Below are positions 6,346-6,639 of a DNA stretch of 6,639 bases, piece after piece. Both the position numbers and the translations under genes were made by a program. The stretch is from positions 1 through 6,639 of the forward strand of contig CALMBS010000023.1 in NCBI GenBank assembly GCA_937860285.1, read 5' to 3'. This stretch comes from an uncultured Chloroflexota bacterium (lineage in GTDB: Bacteria; Chloroflexota; Dehalococcoidia; UBA2247; RBG-13-53-26). Below the pieces are notes generated by a model, which worked only from the letters and a program-made list of their open reading frames with translations, had not been told where the DNA came from and did no database searches. Within the stretch, counting starts at the first letter, position 1. Each line of letters starts with the position of its first letter.

Positions 6346-6639
6346 TCAATTGAACCCCTTTCTTGCCGCGCGCGCGCGCTTTGTCCTGTCCGCCAGCTCG
6401 CTGTCCTCCTGGGACAGGCCGGCCCTGGCCAGGAGGTCGGGGCGGCGCTGCCGGGTCCGTTCCACGGCCTGCTCCTGCCGCCACCTGGCGATCTCCTGAT
6501 GGTTTCCGGAAAGCAGCACCTCGGGCACCTCCCACCCCCGGAAGACGCGAGGCCGGGTGTACTGCGGGTATTCCAGGAAACCCCTGGCATATGAATCTTC
6601 ATCCGCCGCCTGCTCTGAGCCCAGGGCGCCCGGCAGCAG
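6346..6639 (-). CDS. trmD: tRNA (guanine-37-N1)-methyltransferase TrmD (3' end only)
   Basis: TrmD methylates G37 next to the anticodon of certain tRNAs using S-adenosylmethionine, preventing +1 frameshifts. Only the last 97 residues are in the window; the rest lies beyond the right edge. Visible are LLPGALG, then EDSYARGFLEYPQYTRP, whose Asp (visible residue 15) matches the catalytic aspartate (Asp169 in E. coli). The C-terminal RNA-binding domain follows, with RGWEVPEVLLSGNHQEIARWR and RRPDLL, both hallmarks of the family. The protein ends in a short basic tail (RTKRARAARKGFN), partly encoded by a run of alternating C and G. The stop TGA overlaps a possible TTG start of rplS. Upstream partners rpsP and rimM would be expected off the right edge. 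Confidence 0.96.
   Translation of the reverse strand: MLPGALGSEQAADEDSYARGFLEYPQYTRPRVFRGWEVPEVLLSGNHQEIARWRQEQAVERTRQRRPDLLARAGLSQEDSELADRTKRARAARKGFN
6367..6379. repeat. Short (CG)n run inside the trmD 3' end
   Basis: Thirteen bases of strictly alternating C and G encode part of the RARA segment of the basic TrmD tail. Such runs are prone to length change and can adopt left-handed DNA under supercoiling. It lies within coding sequence and no function is shown. Confidence 0.5.

Noticed and set aside
3356..6499. A plus-strand frame of 1047 codons as a possible giant protein gene
   Set aside because: It is exactly codon-aligned antisense to priA and rplS, both with intact catalytic or structural motifs. 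Its translation is Gly/Arg/Pro/Gln-rich with no recognisable domain, and crosses the priA-def gap. It is a GC-bias artefact.
1..6639. Mobile elements, CRISPR arrays, tRNA or rRNA genes, toxin-antitoxin or defence systems
   Set aside because: No transposase or integrase motifs, direct-repeat arrays, target-site duplications, tRNA-like cloverleaf or defence-domain motifs were seen. Nearly all of the window is occupied by six intact or edge-truncated housekeeping genes.

Overview
This is a compact, GC-rich stretch of bacterial chromosome in which every supportable gene lies on the minus strand. Read in the direction of transcription (right to left) the order is: trmD (3' end only), rplS, priA, def, a CCA-adding tRNA nucleotidyltransferase gene (cca), and secD (5' part only, running off the left edge). 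All six are core housekeeping genes recognised from catalytic motifs, not merely from open frames. The organism cannot be fixed from this window. The base composition, the acidic tails on L19 and deformylase, and the form of the PriA motif II region (DEEHEWTYKQ) remind me of Chloroflexota, perhaps Dehalococcoidia. That is a low-confidence inference.

Right block (about 3416-6639): trmD ends at 6346 and rplS starts either just downstream (ATG 6328) or overlapping its stop codon (TTG 6349). rplS is followed after 24 bases by priA. No terminator or obvious promoter separates these three, so they look like the tail of the common rimM-trmD-rplS ribosome-biogenesis operon with the replication-restart helicase gene added at its end.

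Boundary (3307-3415): this is the longest intergenic space (109 bases). It holds a perfect 9-bp GC-rich inverted repeat and a good sigma-70-type promoter (TTGCGG, 17-base spacer, TATAAT) pointing into def. The -35 box lies inside one arm of the repeat.

Left block (1-3306): def and cca overlap by one base (TAATG), so they are probably translationally coupled. secD follows after 39 bases and has its own candidate extended -10 promoter inside the 3' end of cca. The block therefore links removal of N-terminal formyl groups, maturation of the tRNA CCA end and the Sec export motor. secF would be expected beyond the left edge.

I found no mobile element, CRISPR array, RNA gene, phage or defence system, and no convincing undescribed system. 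The points worth a second look are regulatory (the repeat/promoter overlap and the internal secD promoter), start-codon questions (rplS, secD), the acidic L19 tail, a substitution in a conserved CCA-enzyme motif, and the gene order with cca where fmt often follows def. No gene-free stretch exceeds 300 bases.
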